Position numbers and translations under genes: made by a program. DNA of 16,180 nucleotides from JACCXJ01 sp052387115 (GTDB lineage: Bacteria > Pseudomonadota > Gammaproteobacteria > JACCXJ01), in assembly GCA_052387115.1 (NCBI GenBank), contig JBQTJM010000187.1:1-16180 (forward strand), in the 5' to 3' direction. This document shows positions 5,996-13,011 of this stretch, piece after piece. Each line of letters begins with the position of its first letter. The stretch's first letter is position 1. The notes beneath the pieces are model-generated. The model saw nothing but the letters and a program-made list of their open reading frames with translations, ran no database searches and was not told the DNA's origin.

Positions 5996-8098
5996 ATGAC
6001 TGACGAAACGGTAGTTATTCCTCACCCGCTGCCCAAGACCGTATGGGACTCGCTCTTCGATCCCACGATCTTGCGGCAGGCGATCGGGGACTCGTTCAAG
6101 AAGCTAGCACCCCAATACCAGTGGCGCAATCCGGTGATGTTCGTGGTGTACCTGGGGAGCCTCCTCACCACAGCCCTGTACGTCCAGGCGCTGGTGGGCC
6201 GGGGAGAGGCGCCGCCGGGCTTCATCCTGGCGGTGACGCTGTGGCTCTGGTTCACGCTGCTTTTTGCCAACTTCGCCGAGAGCGTCGCCGAGGGCCGGGC
6301 CAAGGCCCAGGCGGCTTCGCTGCGCCGGGCGCGGGGGGCGGTGATGGCGAAGCGCCTCGAGGCACCCCGCCACGGGGCGCCTTGGTCCCAAGAAGAGGGC
6401 CGCCTGCTGCGAAAGGGCGATGTAGTGCTGGTCGAGGCGGGCGATCTCATCCCGGCCGACGGTGAGGTGATCGAAGGCGTGGCCTCCGTCGACGAGTCCG
6501 CCATCACCGGCGAGTCCGCTCCGGTGATCCGGGAGTCGGGCGGTGATTTCTCCGCCGTCACCGGCGGCACCCGGCTGCTCTCGGACTGGCTCGTCGTGCG
6601 CATCGCCGTGAACCCCGGCGAGGCGTTCCTCGACCGCATGATCGCCATGGTCGAGGCGGCCAAACGCCAGAAGACACCGAACGAGATCGCGCTCATCATC
6701 CTGCTGGTCGCGCTCACGCTCATCTTTCTCTCCGTGACCGTCACCCTCCTGCCGTTCTCGGTTTATGCCGTGGAGGTCATGAAGGCCGGTGCACCGGTCA
6801 CCATCACGGTGCTAGTGGCGTTGCTCGTCTGCCTCATCCCGACCACCATCGGGGCTTTGCTCTCCGCCATCGGTATCGCCGGCATGGGGCGGATGATGCA
6901 GAAGAACGTGGTTGCCGTATCCGGCCGGGCCGTGGAGGCGGCCGGTGACGTGGATGTCCTCCTGCTCGACAAGACCGGCACCATCACGCTCGGCAACCGC
7001 CACGCGACGGCGTTTCTCCATGCGGGCGGCGTGGCGGTAAAGGAATTGGCGGACGCCGCACAACTCGCCTCGCTCGCCGATGAGACCCCCGAAGGCCGCA
7101 GCGTCGTGGTCTTGGCGAAGCACCAGTTCGCCCTGCGCGGACGGGATATCCAGGCCCTCGGCGCGACCTTCGTCCCCTTCAGCGCCCACACCCGGATGAG
7201 TGGGGTGAATCTCGGCGATCGCCAGATCCGAAAGGGCGCCCCCGAGGCCATCCGGGCCTATGTGCAGGCACAAGGCAGTGCGTTCCCCGACGATGTGGAA
7301 AAGCTCGTCCATATGGTCTCGCGGCGCGGGAGCACGCCACTGGTCGTAGTGGACGGCCCGCGCGTCCTGGGCGTCATCGAGCTCAAGGACATCGTCAAGG
7401 GTGGCATCAAGGAGCGATTCGCGGAGCTGCGCCACATGGGGATCAAGACCGTCATGATCACCGGCGACAATCGGTTGACCGCCGCGGCAATCGCTGCGGA
7501 GGCCGGTGTCGACGATTTCCTGGCCGAGGCCACCCCCGAGGCCAAGCTCAAGCTCATCCGCGAGCACCAGGCCGGCGGACGGCTCGTCGCGATGACGGGT
7601 GACGGCACCAACGACGCCCCGGCGCTCGCGCAAGCCGACGTGGCGGTGGCCATGCACACCGGCACCCAGGCCGCCAAGGAGGCCGGCAACATGGTCGATC
7701 TGGACTCCAACCCGACCAAGCTCATCGAGGTCGTGGAGACCGGCAAGCAGATGCTGATGACCCGCGGTGCCCTCACCACCTTCAGCATCGCCAACGACGT
7801 GGCCAAGTTCTTCGCCATCATCCCGGCGGCCTTTGTCAGCACCTATCCTGAGTTGGAGTTGCTCGACGCGATGGATCTGGCGACACCGGAGAGCGCCATC
7901 CTCTCGGCGGTGATCTTCAACGCGCTCATCATCCCCCTGCTCATCCCCCTGGCGCTCAGGGGGGTCCGATACCGCTCCCTTGGTGCGCAGGCGCTGTTAC
8001 GCAAGAACCTGTGGATCTACGGTGTGGGCGGATTGATCGTGCCGTTTGTCGGGATCAAGGCGATCGACCTCGTCCTCGTTGCATCGGGGCTCATCTAA
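5996..8098 (+). CDS. kdpB: KdpB, P-type ATPase catalytic subunit
   Basis: 700 residues from ATG 5996 (GGAGA 6 bases upstream), beginning MTDETVVIPHP. This start is preferred to the in-frame GTG 5873, which would translate the palindromic repeat. KdpB hydrolyses ATP and drives potassium inward in the plasma membrane. Seen are the TGES actuator loop (171-174), the phosphorylation motif DKTGT with Asp325, the PFSAHTRMSG nucleotide-binding stretch with KGAPEA after it, GDGTNDAPALAQADVA (from about 535), and the helices flanking them including IPTTIGALLSAIG in the ion path. Slightly longer than E. coli KdpB (682). All motifs are intact, so the pump should be functional. kdpC follows after 14 bases. 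Confidence 0.97.
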   Translation: MTDETVVIPHPLPKTVWDSLFDPTILRQAIGDSFKKLAPQYQWRNPVMFVVYLGSLLTTALYVQALVGRGEAPPGFILAVTLWLWFTLLFANFAESVAEGRAKAQAASLRRARGAVMAKRLEAPRHGAPWSQEEGRLLRKGDVVLVEAGDLIPADGEVIEGVASVDESAITGESAPVIRESGGDFSAVTGGTRLLSDWLVVRIAVNPGEAFLDRMIAMVEAAKRQKTPNEIALIILLVALTLIFLSVTVTLLPFSVYAVEVMKAGAPVTITVLVALLVCLIPTTIGALLSAIGIAGMGRMMQKNVVAVSGRAVEAAGDVDVLLLDKTGTITLGNRHATAFLHAGGVAVKELADAAQLASLADETPEGRSVVVLAKHQFALRGRDIQALGATFVPFSAHTRMSGVNLGDRQIRKGAPEAIRAYVQAQGSAFPDDVEKLVHMVSRRGSTPLVVVDGPRVLGVIELKDIVKGGIKERFAELRHMGIKTVMITGDNRLTAAAIAAEAGVDDFLAEATPEAKLKLIREHQAGGRLVAMTGDGTNDAPALAQADVAVAMHTGTQAAKEAGNMVDLDSNPTKLIEVVETGKQMLMTRGALTTFSIANDVAKFFAIIPAAFVSTYPELELLDAMDLATPESAILSAVIFNALIIPLLIPLALRGVRYRSLGAQALLRKNLWIYGVGGLIVPFVGIKAIDLVLVASGLI

Positions 8099-8112
8099 AA
8101 GGAGATACGCAG

Positions 8113-8685
8113 ATGTCGAACCTCATCAGACCGGCCATCGGCCTCTTCAGCCTGCTCACGGTCTTGACGGGCATGATCTATCCGATCGCCGTAACTGGGA
8201 TCGCACGATGGGTGTTTCCCGAACAGGCCACCGGGAGCTTGATCCTGGCGGACGGGCAGGCACTGGGTTCGGCATTAATAGGCCAGCCGTTCAGCGATCC
8301 GAAATACTTCTGGGGCCGACCCTCGGCCACGAGCCCCTTCCCCTATAACGCCGCCGCCTCGAGCGGCTCCAATCTCGGACCGCTCAATCCCGCGCTCCTC
8401 GAGGCGGTCAAAGCGCGGGTCGAGACGATACGCCAACTTGATCCCTCTGAGGCCCGTCCCGTCCCCGTGGATCTGGTGACCGCCTCGGGCAGCGGGCTCG
8501 ATCCGCATATCAGCCCCGCGGGGGCCCAGTATCAAGTCAACCGGGTGGCAACGGCTCGCGGCCTCGATGCAGACGACGTGCGAAAGCTCGTCGCCAACCA
8601 TACCGAAGGCCGGCAGTTCGAGATACTGGGTGAGCCGCGGGTCAACGTGCTGCGCTTGAACCTGGCCCTGGATGCGCCACAGTAA
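8113..8685 (+). CDS. kdpC: KdpC, potassium-transporting ATPase subunit
   Basis: 190 residues from ATG 8113, with AAAGGAG (8097-8103) overlapping the kdpB stop. One N-terminal membrane helix (about 8-30) is followed by a periplasmic domain. The conserved segments FSDPKYFWGRPSAT, PYNAAASSGSNLGP, the DLVTASGSGLDPHISPAGA block and a late NHTEGRQFEILGEPRVNVL are all present. KdpC stabilises the KdpA-KdpB complex and contributes to high ATP affinity. Normal length for the family. This is the last intact gene of the pump operon; a truncated kup-like frame follows 23 bases later. Confidence 0.97.
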   Translation: MSNLIRPAIGLFSLLTVLTGMIYPIAVTGIARWVFPEQATGSLILADGQALGSALIGQPFSDPKYFWGRPSATSPFPYNAAASSGSNLGPLNPALLEAVKARVETIRQLDPSEARPVPVDLVTASGSGLDPHISPAGAQYQVNRVATARGLDADDVRKLVANHTEGRQFEILGEPRVNVLRLNLALDAPQ

Positions 8686-8708
8686 ATTTGTTCTCCCGTG
8701 AAACCGGG

Positions 8709-9089
8709 ATGACACACAGTACTGTCGCTCTGCCCCCTCGCGACGGCCCGAGATGGACCCGCGACTTCGCCATCCTCTCTTTGGCGGCGCTCGGCGTCGT
8801 GTTCGGCGCCATCGGCACGAGCCCGCTCTACGCGCTGCGAGAGTGCTTTCACGGGGCACACGGCGTACCGGTAACACCAGCCAATGTGTATGGCGTCTGC
8901 TCACTGATCCTGTGGTCGCTCGTGCTCGTGATCGCCGTCAAGTACATGTCCTTCGTCATGCGCGCCGACAACAGCGGCGAGTGTGGGATTCTAGCCCTAC
9001 GCTTCATGGACGACGTCGACGTGCCGACCGTGCTAGCCGCAATGGCGGAGCAGGGTGTCACCGTGGACCCTACCCGCATCAGCTTCTAA
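8709..9089 (+). pseudogene. kup: Internally deleted Kup-type potassium transporter remnant
   Basis: An open frame of 126 residues from ATG 8709. Residues 1 to about 97 are the start of a Kup/HAK potassium transporter: LAALGVVFGAIGTSPLYALR in the first helix, a second helix LILWSLVLVIAVKYMSFVM, and then RADNSGECGILAL (family: GEGGILAL). Immediately after, still in frame, comes RFMDDVDVPTVLAAMAEQG and TVDPTRISF, which is the late C-terminal cytoplasmic region of Kup (family continues FLGRETL). So some 450 or more residues, including most membrane helices, are missing, and the protein also stops short at ISF, where the opposite-strand gene's DNA begins. It cannot transport as such. A short two-helix product could still be made. 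Spacing behind kdpC suggests kup was once part of this potassium operon. The ribosome site is weak; TTG 8688 is an alternative start. Confidence 0.85.
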
Positions 9090-9101
9090 ACCGATGCCTG
9101 C

Positions 9102-10688
9102 TCAGAACTTGTACGTGACCCAGGTCGTGAAGTAGTCCAGGTCTTCGCCTGGCGGGTTTTGCTTGAGAAACGGACCGGCGAAGAAATGGACGTAACTGGC
9201 CAGCACCGTGACATGCCGCGTTAGCACCCAGGTGAACGTGATCGCTGGCGAACTGCCGGTATATCTAGCCCGACTAGGCTGGCCAGGACGAATCGGAACA
9301 GTAGCGATCGAATAGACGGCATCGTCTAGGCTCGTTCGCCAAAAGAATGCCCAATCGAGTGTGATCTTAAACTCCTCCGTGAAATGCAAATCCAAGGTTG
9401 GATGCACATGGATGAAATTCGACGGGCCCACTGTGTCCGCGAGGTTAAAGAAGGCACCTGTTGGGAAGAGCGGGTTGTAGGTTTGGAGGTCGGGAGAGTC
9501 CGGATTGCAGTCGCCACTCGTAACATCCGCCCGTAGGCCCAGCCGGGGACGCAGGAGACGGTCGCCGAAATTGTAATGCGTGTCTGACGCGACCGCCCAA
9601 GCCTCGATGTCGCCTTCCCCGAACTTGCCGAACTGCCAGATGAACTCGAAATTGTACTCCCACGGCAACGGCTTTCCCCATAGGCGAGACCCAACGGTAT
9701 GGCGCAACTCGTAGGCCGTCCCTTGATCGAAGACGCCCTGGTCATTTTCGAAGCCGAGGTAGTAGAGGTCGGTGTGCCCATCGGGCAGCGCTGCCCAAGG
9801 ATGGACTGCGTAGACGCCCCAAAGGGAACGGCGCGGGTCGGGCTCATCGTCGAACGCATCAGATTGGTTCCGGACCGGCTTGGACCAAAACCCATCTACC
9901 GCCCAATCTCCGGTCCGCACCAAGAGCCTTGCGGCATCGAACGAACGGCGGGTGTTGGGCGCTTCCCGCGCGGCGATTAGTCGGCCCGAGCCATACTCAA
10001 ACTCCTGCCGCCCTACACGCCAAGTAGCAGAGCCCTTCTCTCCGAAGGACTTCTTTAGGTCCACAAACGTTTGGTGGGCATCGAACACATTCTCGTCGAC
10101 CTCCGGCCGCGGCCCGCCGATGCGACCGTCCTCGAGGCTGCTCATGAACTGCCCGAAAAAGCGAAAATGTGGGCCGAGATGTAAGTCACCGTGTAGCAGG
10201 TAGCGCTGCAGCAGGTACCCGTTGTGGCCGTGAGTGTCAGCAGGAGCATCACCGAAGTTCTCGTTGTGATAAAACTCGTAACGCTCGCGTAGCTCTCCGC
10301 CAATGGAGGAGTACTGTTCTTGGCGGTCGCCGAAGGGCAAGTACTTAACCGTGTCCCAGACATCGGCCTGGCGGCCCGGGTCGCTGACATAGCGGTATTC
10401 CTCGTCATAGCGAAGGGACTTATACGGTGGCCCCTTGGGGGAAGCCGCTTCGCTTTTCCTCGCAACAACTTGATATGGGTCACGCAGCTTGGCCTCCGCG
10501 TCGTTTGGAAACAAGCTTTCGTTCAGCGCGGAGGCGTTGACCGGCAACCCAGGTGCTCGCGCCGTGGCGGAGGACTCGCTGGGTGGCCGCTCCTGCGCAG
10601 CCGGTCGCGCGGAGCGCACGATTCCCATGCTGAGGAGACATGCGCAAGCGACCAAAATGACTCGATCCTTCCGTGGATACTTGATCAC
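9102..10688 (-). CDS. Alginate-export-family outer-membrane beta-barrel protein
   Basis: 528 residues from GTG 10688. I chose this start because a signal peptide follows at once (VIKYPRKDRVILVACACLLS, then MGIVRSARPAAQ) and GGGAAG lies 8 bases upstream; TTG 10769 would add 27 residues in front of the signal. After a linker (about 35-90) come KYLPFGDRQEQYSSIGGELR, RYEFYHNENFGD, and many alternating amphipathic strands with aromatic girdles (FRFFGQFMSSLEDGR, TWRVGRQEFEYGSGRL, WEYNFEFIWQFGKFGEGD), ending YFTTWVTYKF with the terminal Phe used by the BAM machinery. This is the alginate-export (AlgE-like) barrel pattern. Because no alginate or other exopolysaccharide genes are nearby, the exported or imported substrate is unknown; many members of this family are general porin-like proteins. 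It converges on the kup remnant with only 12 bases between stops. No terminator is visible. Confidence 0.83.
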   Translation of the reverse strand: MIKYPRKDRVILVACACLLSMGIVRSARPAAQERPPSESSATARAPGLPVNASALNESLFPNDAEAKLRDPYQVVARKSEAASPKGPPYKSLRYDEEYRYVSDPGRQADVWDTVKYLPFGDRQEQYSSIGGELRERYEFYHNENFGDAPADTHGHNGYLLQRYLLHGDLHLGPHFRFFGQFMSSLEDGRIGGPRPEVDENVFDAHQTFVDLKKSFGEKGSATWRVGRQEFEYGSGRLIAAREAPNTRRSFDAARLLVRTGDWAVDGFWSKPVRNQSDAFDDEPDPRRSLWGVYAVHPWAALPDGHTDLYYLGFENDQGVFDQGTAYELRHTVGSRLWGKPLPWEYNFEFIWQFGKFGEGDIEAWAVASDTHYNFGDRLLRPRLGLRADVTSGDCNPDSPDLQTYNPLFPTGAFFNLADTVGPSNFIHVHPTLDLHFTEEFKITLDWAFFWRTSLDDAVYSIATVPIRPGQPSRARYTGSSPAITFTWVLTRHVTVLASYVHFFAGPFLKQNPPGEDLDYFTTWVTYKF

Positions 10689-10819
10689 GTTCCGTGCTTC
10701 CCGGGCAACACACCATCGACCAGCGGAACTGCACGCGCGGCAGAACCTACAGTTCGTATCGGCAGCCAAATTGCCCAGAATTGTTCAATCCGCCGCGATC
10801 ACTTACCCCTCGATCCGTC

Positions 10820-10981
10820 CTAACTTGAGACTCCGATGGGGGTGAGCTCTTGCAGGTGTTCTCGCTTGGCTGTCGCACGCTCCCCGAATAGGAGGGCGTC
10901 GAGCGAATACCGCCTCGGCCCCTGGAACAGAAACAGGATGACGCACGCGAGGTAGACCGACGGCCAGTTCCGCAGAATACA
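10820..10981 (-). pseudogene. DoxX-like protein, C-terminal fragment
   Basis: A 53-residue stretch with no start codon: ILRNWPSVYLACVILFLF, then QGPRRYSLDALLFGERA and a tail ending at TAG 10820. The RNWPSVYLA helix followed by GPGRYSLDALL is how DoxX-family membrane proteins end. A stop codon lies immediately upstream in frame (10984-10982), so the first three helices are gone. DoxX genes commonly accompany HxlR regulators and small hydrolases, so this is probably the end of an operon that once ran on from the hydrolase genes. The fragment is too short for the family (normally 130-160 residues). Confidence 0.65.
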
Positions 10982-11006
10982 TCAGTTCAGACTGGGCGCA
11001 GCAGCT

Positions 11007-11294
11007 TCAGCAGTTCTTCCGCCCCGGAGGCCCGAGGAGGCCGGGTTGCTGTTCGGGGAACACGTCCTGGATCTGCTTCAGCAGAACCTGACGCTCCGCG
11101 AAGGCGTTCGTCAGGAGGGTCGGCACCCGGAAGATGTTGGCCGCCCTGGCCAGCGTCGTCGCGTTCCTAACGACCTTCGCCGGGTCGTGAGACGCCAGCG
11201 TGAGGAGTTGCAGGAACTGGTGGTCGATGAGCAGAAGGGCGTGATTCTGAGGTGTGAGCAGGTTGTCTGCCCCGGCATAGCGGTTGGTGGCCAT
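11007..11294 (-). pseudogene. Isochorismatase-family hydrolase, truncated after N-terminal half
   Basis: From ATG 11294 (GGAAGA upstream) 95 residues read as the beginning of a YcaC-like cysteine hydrolase: LLTPQNHALLLIDHQFLQLL with the catalytic Asp24, then RVPTLLTNAFAERQVLLKQI and QDVFPEQQP. The next residues (GLLGPPGRKNC) are unrelated and the frame stops at 11007. The half with the active-site Cys is missing, so no activity is expected. It lies 106 bases downstream of the intact hydrolase on the same strand and differs from it clearly in sequence (both share LLIDHQ), so it is a second family member rather than a recent copy. The deletion end point is near 11045, and the doxX fragment follows within 30 bases. 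Confidence 0.78.
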
Positions 11295-11400
11295 GGCGGT
11301 TCTTCCGAATGAGTTCATGGATGCGAGAGACAGACACACGGGCGTCTTCGGAGCGTTTGCCCGAAGACGCCACGGTGAGTGTCCAAATTGCCAGAGGCGT

Positions 11401-12084
11401 CTACTTACGGGCCGCCTCCAAGCGGTCCAACTTGGTTTCCAGCCCGGTCTTCTGCACGCTTTGCGCTTTGTCGTAGCTTTCCATCAGTGCCCGATATGGC
11501 GGGACAATGTGGTCGACCATGACTCCCGCGAAGTCCATCGCGTCGGGTCGATTCCACGTACTCATGAGCTCGGCGAGGACGGCATACGTGTCGATCGGCA
11601 TCGCGCCGGCCTGAGCGACGCGGGCGAGCGTCACGTCGGTCGCCATCTTGCTCCAGTTGCCGGAGGCGTCGACGATCGTGAAGACCTTGTACCCGGCGAC
11701 GAGGGCGCTGAGCGTGGGGAACGACATGCAGACGCTCGTGAGCGTGCCGGCGATGAGGAGCGTCTTGCGCTTGGTCCCCTCGATGGCCTTCACCCACGCC
11801 GGGTTGTCCCAAGCGTTGATCTGGCCGGTTCGCGGGATGTAGACCGCATCTGGGTTGTACTGATGGATCTCGGGGATCAGCGGGCCGTTCGGCCCGTCGG
11901 GAACCGAGGCCGTGGTGAAGGTCGGGATCTTGGCAAGACGAGCCACTTTCGCGAGCGCGGTCACGTGCGCGCGAAGTGTCGGAAGGTCAATGTCCCTGAC
12001 CAGTTGGAAGAGCCCGCTCTGGTGGTCGATCAGCAGCATGACGGCGTCGTTGGGGTCGATCAACCATTTATTTCTTTCAGCCAT
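11401..12084 (-). CDS. YcaC-like isochorismatase-family hydrolase
   Basis: 227 residues from ATG 12084 with a strong AGGAGG site 6 bases upstream. Cysteine hydrolase fold: LLIDHQSGLFQLVRDID with Asp20, GPNGPLIPE, YIPRTGQINAWDNPAW with Arg85 (YcaC has a basic residue near here), and GTLTSVCMSFPTLSAL with the nucleophile Cys119; then FTIVDASGNWSKMA. The spacing of Asp20 and Cys119 equals E. coli YcaC (Asp19, Cys118). The natural substrate of YcaC relatives is not settled; they are not true isochorismatases. The gene is transcribed away from hxlR and is probably its target. About 20 extra charged residues at the C-terminus (KTGLETKLDRLEAARK) form a likely helix not present in E. coli YcaC. Confidence 0.9.
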   Translation of the reverse strand: MAERNKWLIDPNDAVMLLIDHQSGLFQLVRDIDLPTLRAHVTALAKVARLAKIPTFTTASVPDGPNGPLIPEIHQYNPDAVYIPRTGQINAWDNPAWVKAIEGTKRKTLLIAGTLTSVCMSFPTLSALVAGYKVFTIVDASGNWSKMATDVTLARVAQAGAMPIDTYAVLAELMSTWNRPDAMDFAGVMVDHIVPPYRALMESYDKAQSVQKTGLETKLDRLEAARK

Positions 12085-12235
12085 GATTCACCTCCTAAAA
12101 GTTCGTTCTCGGGGCTTGTATTTGGCTCCGGGTGTGAGTTCTACTACAGCATGGAACAAGACACAAGTATGGGCAAATTTGTAACTAGACCCTCTGGACG
12201 CTCGCAACCCCACCAGGGAAGATGAACCGAACGAC
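12085..12235. promoter_or_regulatory. Divergent promoter region between hydrolase and hxlR, with candidate HxlR operator
   Basis: 151 bases shared by two opposite genes. At 12163-12182 the imperfect palindrome ACAAGTATGGGCAAATTTGT has 7 of 10 matching positions between half-sites and encloses the perfect palindrome CAAATTTG (12174-12181). On the minus strand TTGTGT and TAGAAC, 17 bases apart, form a plausible -35/-10 pair for the hydrolase, its -35 next to the palindrome. HxlR proteins bind such AT-rich inverted repeats next to their own gene. The plus-strand promoter could not be placed. A five-codon frame (ATG 12222, stop TGA 12237-12239) overlaps the hxlR start. Confidence 0.5.
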
Positions 12236-12598
12236 ATGAAAAAAGCCGTTAGCTGCCCGGTCGAGACCACGCTCCGGATCATCGGCGGTCGATGGAAGGT
12301 GCTGGTAATCCACCACCTGCTGGATGGACGCAAGCGGTTTGGGGAGTTGAACAGAGCCCTTAAGGGGGTCTCGGCCCGAACCCTCACGAAACAGTTGCGA
12401 GAGCTCGAGGCAGATGGCGTCATTGACCGCAAGATCCACCAACAGATACCGCCGAAGGTCGAATACTCGCTCACCACTGCCGGCCGGAAACTGAAACCGA
12501 TCCTTCTTGCGATGCACGACTGGGGAGTTGGCTTCGAGGAGCGGCTGGAGGCCGCGGTAATGACCGCGGGAGACCAAAGCCCTTGGACAAAAGGATAG
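12236..12598 (+). CDS. HxlR-family winged-helix transcription regulator
   Basis: 120 residues from ATG 12236. The HxlR signature is complete: Cys7-Pro-Val-Glu-Thr-Thr-Leu, IIGGRWKVLVIHHLLDG, KRFGELNRALKGVSARTLTKQL (recognition helix region), RELEADGVIDRK, and the wing VEYSLTTAGRKLKP. Cys7 is the N-terminal cysteine through which relatives such as HypR and YodB sense electrophiles or oxidants, so a redox or quinone signal is possible here. The ribosome site AGGGAA lies rather far upstream (15 bases), with a tiny overlapping frame between. Divergent from the hydrolase, which it probably represses. Confidence 0.92.
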   Translation: MKKAVSCPVETTLRIIGGRWKVLVIHHLLDGRKRFGELNRALKGVSARTLTKQLRELEADGVIDRKIHQQIPPKVEYSLTTAGRKLKPILLAMHDWGVGFEERLEAAVMTAGDQSPWTKG

Positions 12599-12638
12599 AA
12601 CATTCAACGCGATTTCGAAAGCGGAGCATCTTCTCGGT

Positions 12639-12664
12639 GGGGGGCGGGGGAGTGATGGGGTGGG
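12639..12664 (+). other. Potential G-quadruplex motif
   Basis: Four G-runs of 6, 5, 4 and 3 bases separated by 1, 6 and 1 bases start 41 bases after the hxlR stop on the plus strand. This satisfies the usual G3+N1-7 rule with very short loops. In RNA it could act as a transcript-end block for hxlR mRNA or, in DNA, as a recombination or replication obstacle. Confidence 0.55.
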
Positions 12665-12929
12665 TCCGCGCCGCGTCGGGAAGCGCTTATTTGGCAGACC
12701 CGCGGTGGAGTTGCGGGGCTTGGGGGGTGCACTCGGGTCGGTATCGGGTGCGTGGACGTGAGTGCGGCGGTGCCGGTCGAGGTGTAGCGAGCGCTATTAA
12801 AGAAGCCCTGCTTAGCCCACCGACATCAGCTCTGGCAGCGATGGATGCGGCCATCGAAACGCGAGAAGATAGGTAAAGGCGCTGGCCAATCCAACGGCCC
12901 CGGGCGCATTACGTCTCAGGGAATTTCTT

Positions 12930-12942
12930 TAACATACTGTTA
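12930..12942. promoter_or_regulatory. Small inverted repeat upstream of kdpD
   Basis: TAACA-TAC-TGTTA, a perfect 5-bp-arm palindrome in the only AT-rich patch of this gap, 70 bases before the kdpD start. It may be a regulator site for kdpDE. It does not resemble the KdpE box upstream of the pump operon. Confidence 0.3.
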
Positions 12943-13011
12943 TCCAAGCAATTTGGCGGGTCTCCTGGAATCCCGACACGCTGACGACCGCTTTTGCGAC
13001 GGGTGCAACCG

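Larger units (their letters stand above)
12599..13011. other. G-rich gene-poor gap between hxlR and kdpD
   Basis: About 410 bases. The first half is strongly G-skewed on the plus strand and includes a quadruplex-forming pattern. A TTG-started open frame runs over 12583-12876, but its composition simply follows the G-skew and it has no recognisable domain; its end (AIKEALLSPPTSALAAMDAA, about 12796-12855) looks more protein-like and could be a relic of an unknown gene. The second half, about 12880-13011, should contain the kdpDE promoter; a 13-bp inverted repeat is noted separately. I found no clear terminator for hxlR. Confidence 0.4.

Noticed and set aside
12583..12876. 97-codon open frame after hxlR
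   Set aside because: TTG start inside hxlR, Gly/Arg-rich composition explained by the G-skew, no recognisable domain; only its last ~25 codons look protein-like.
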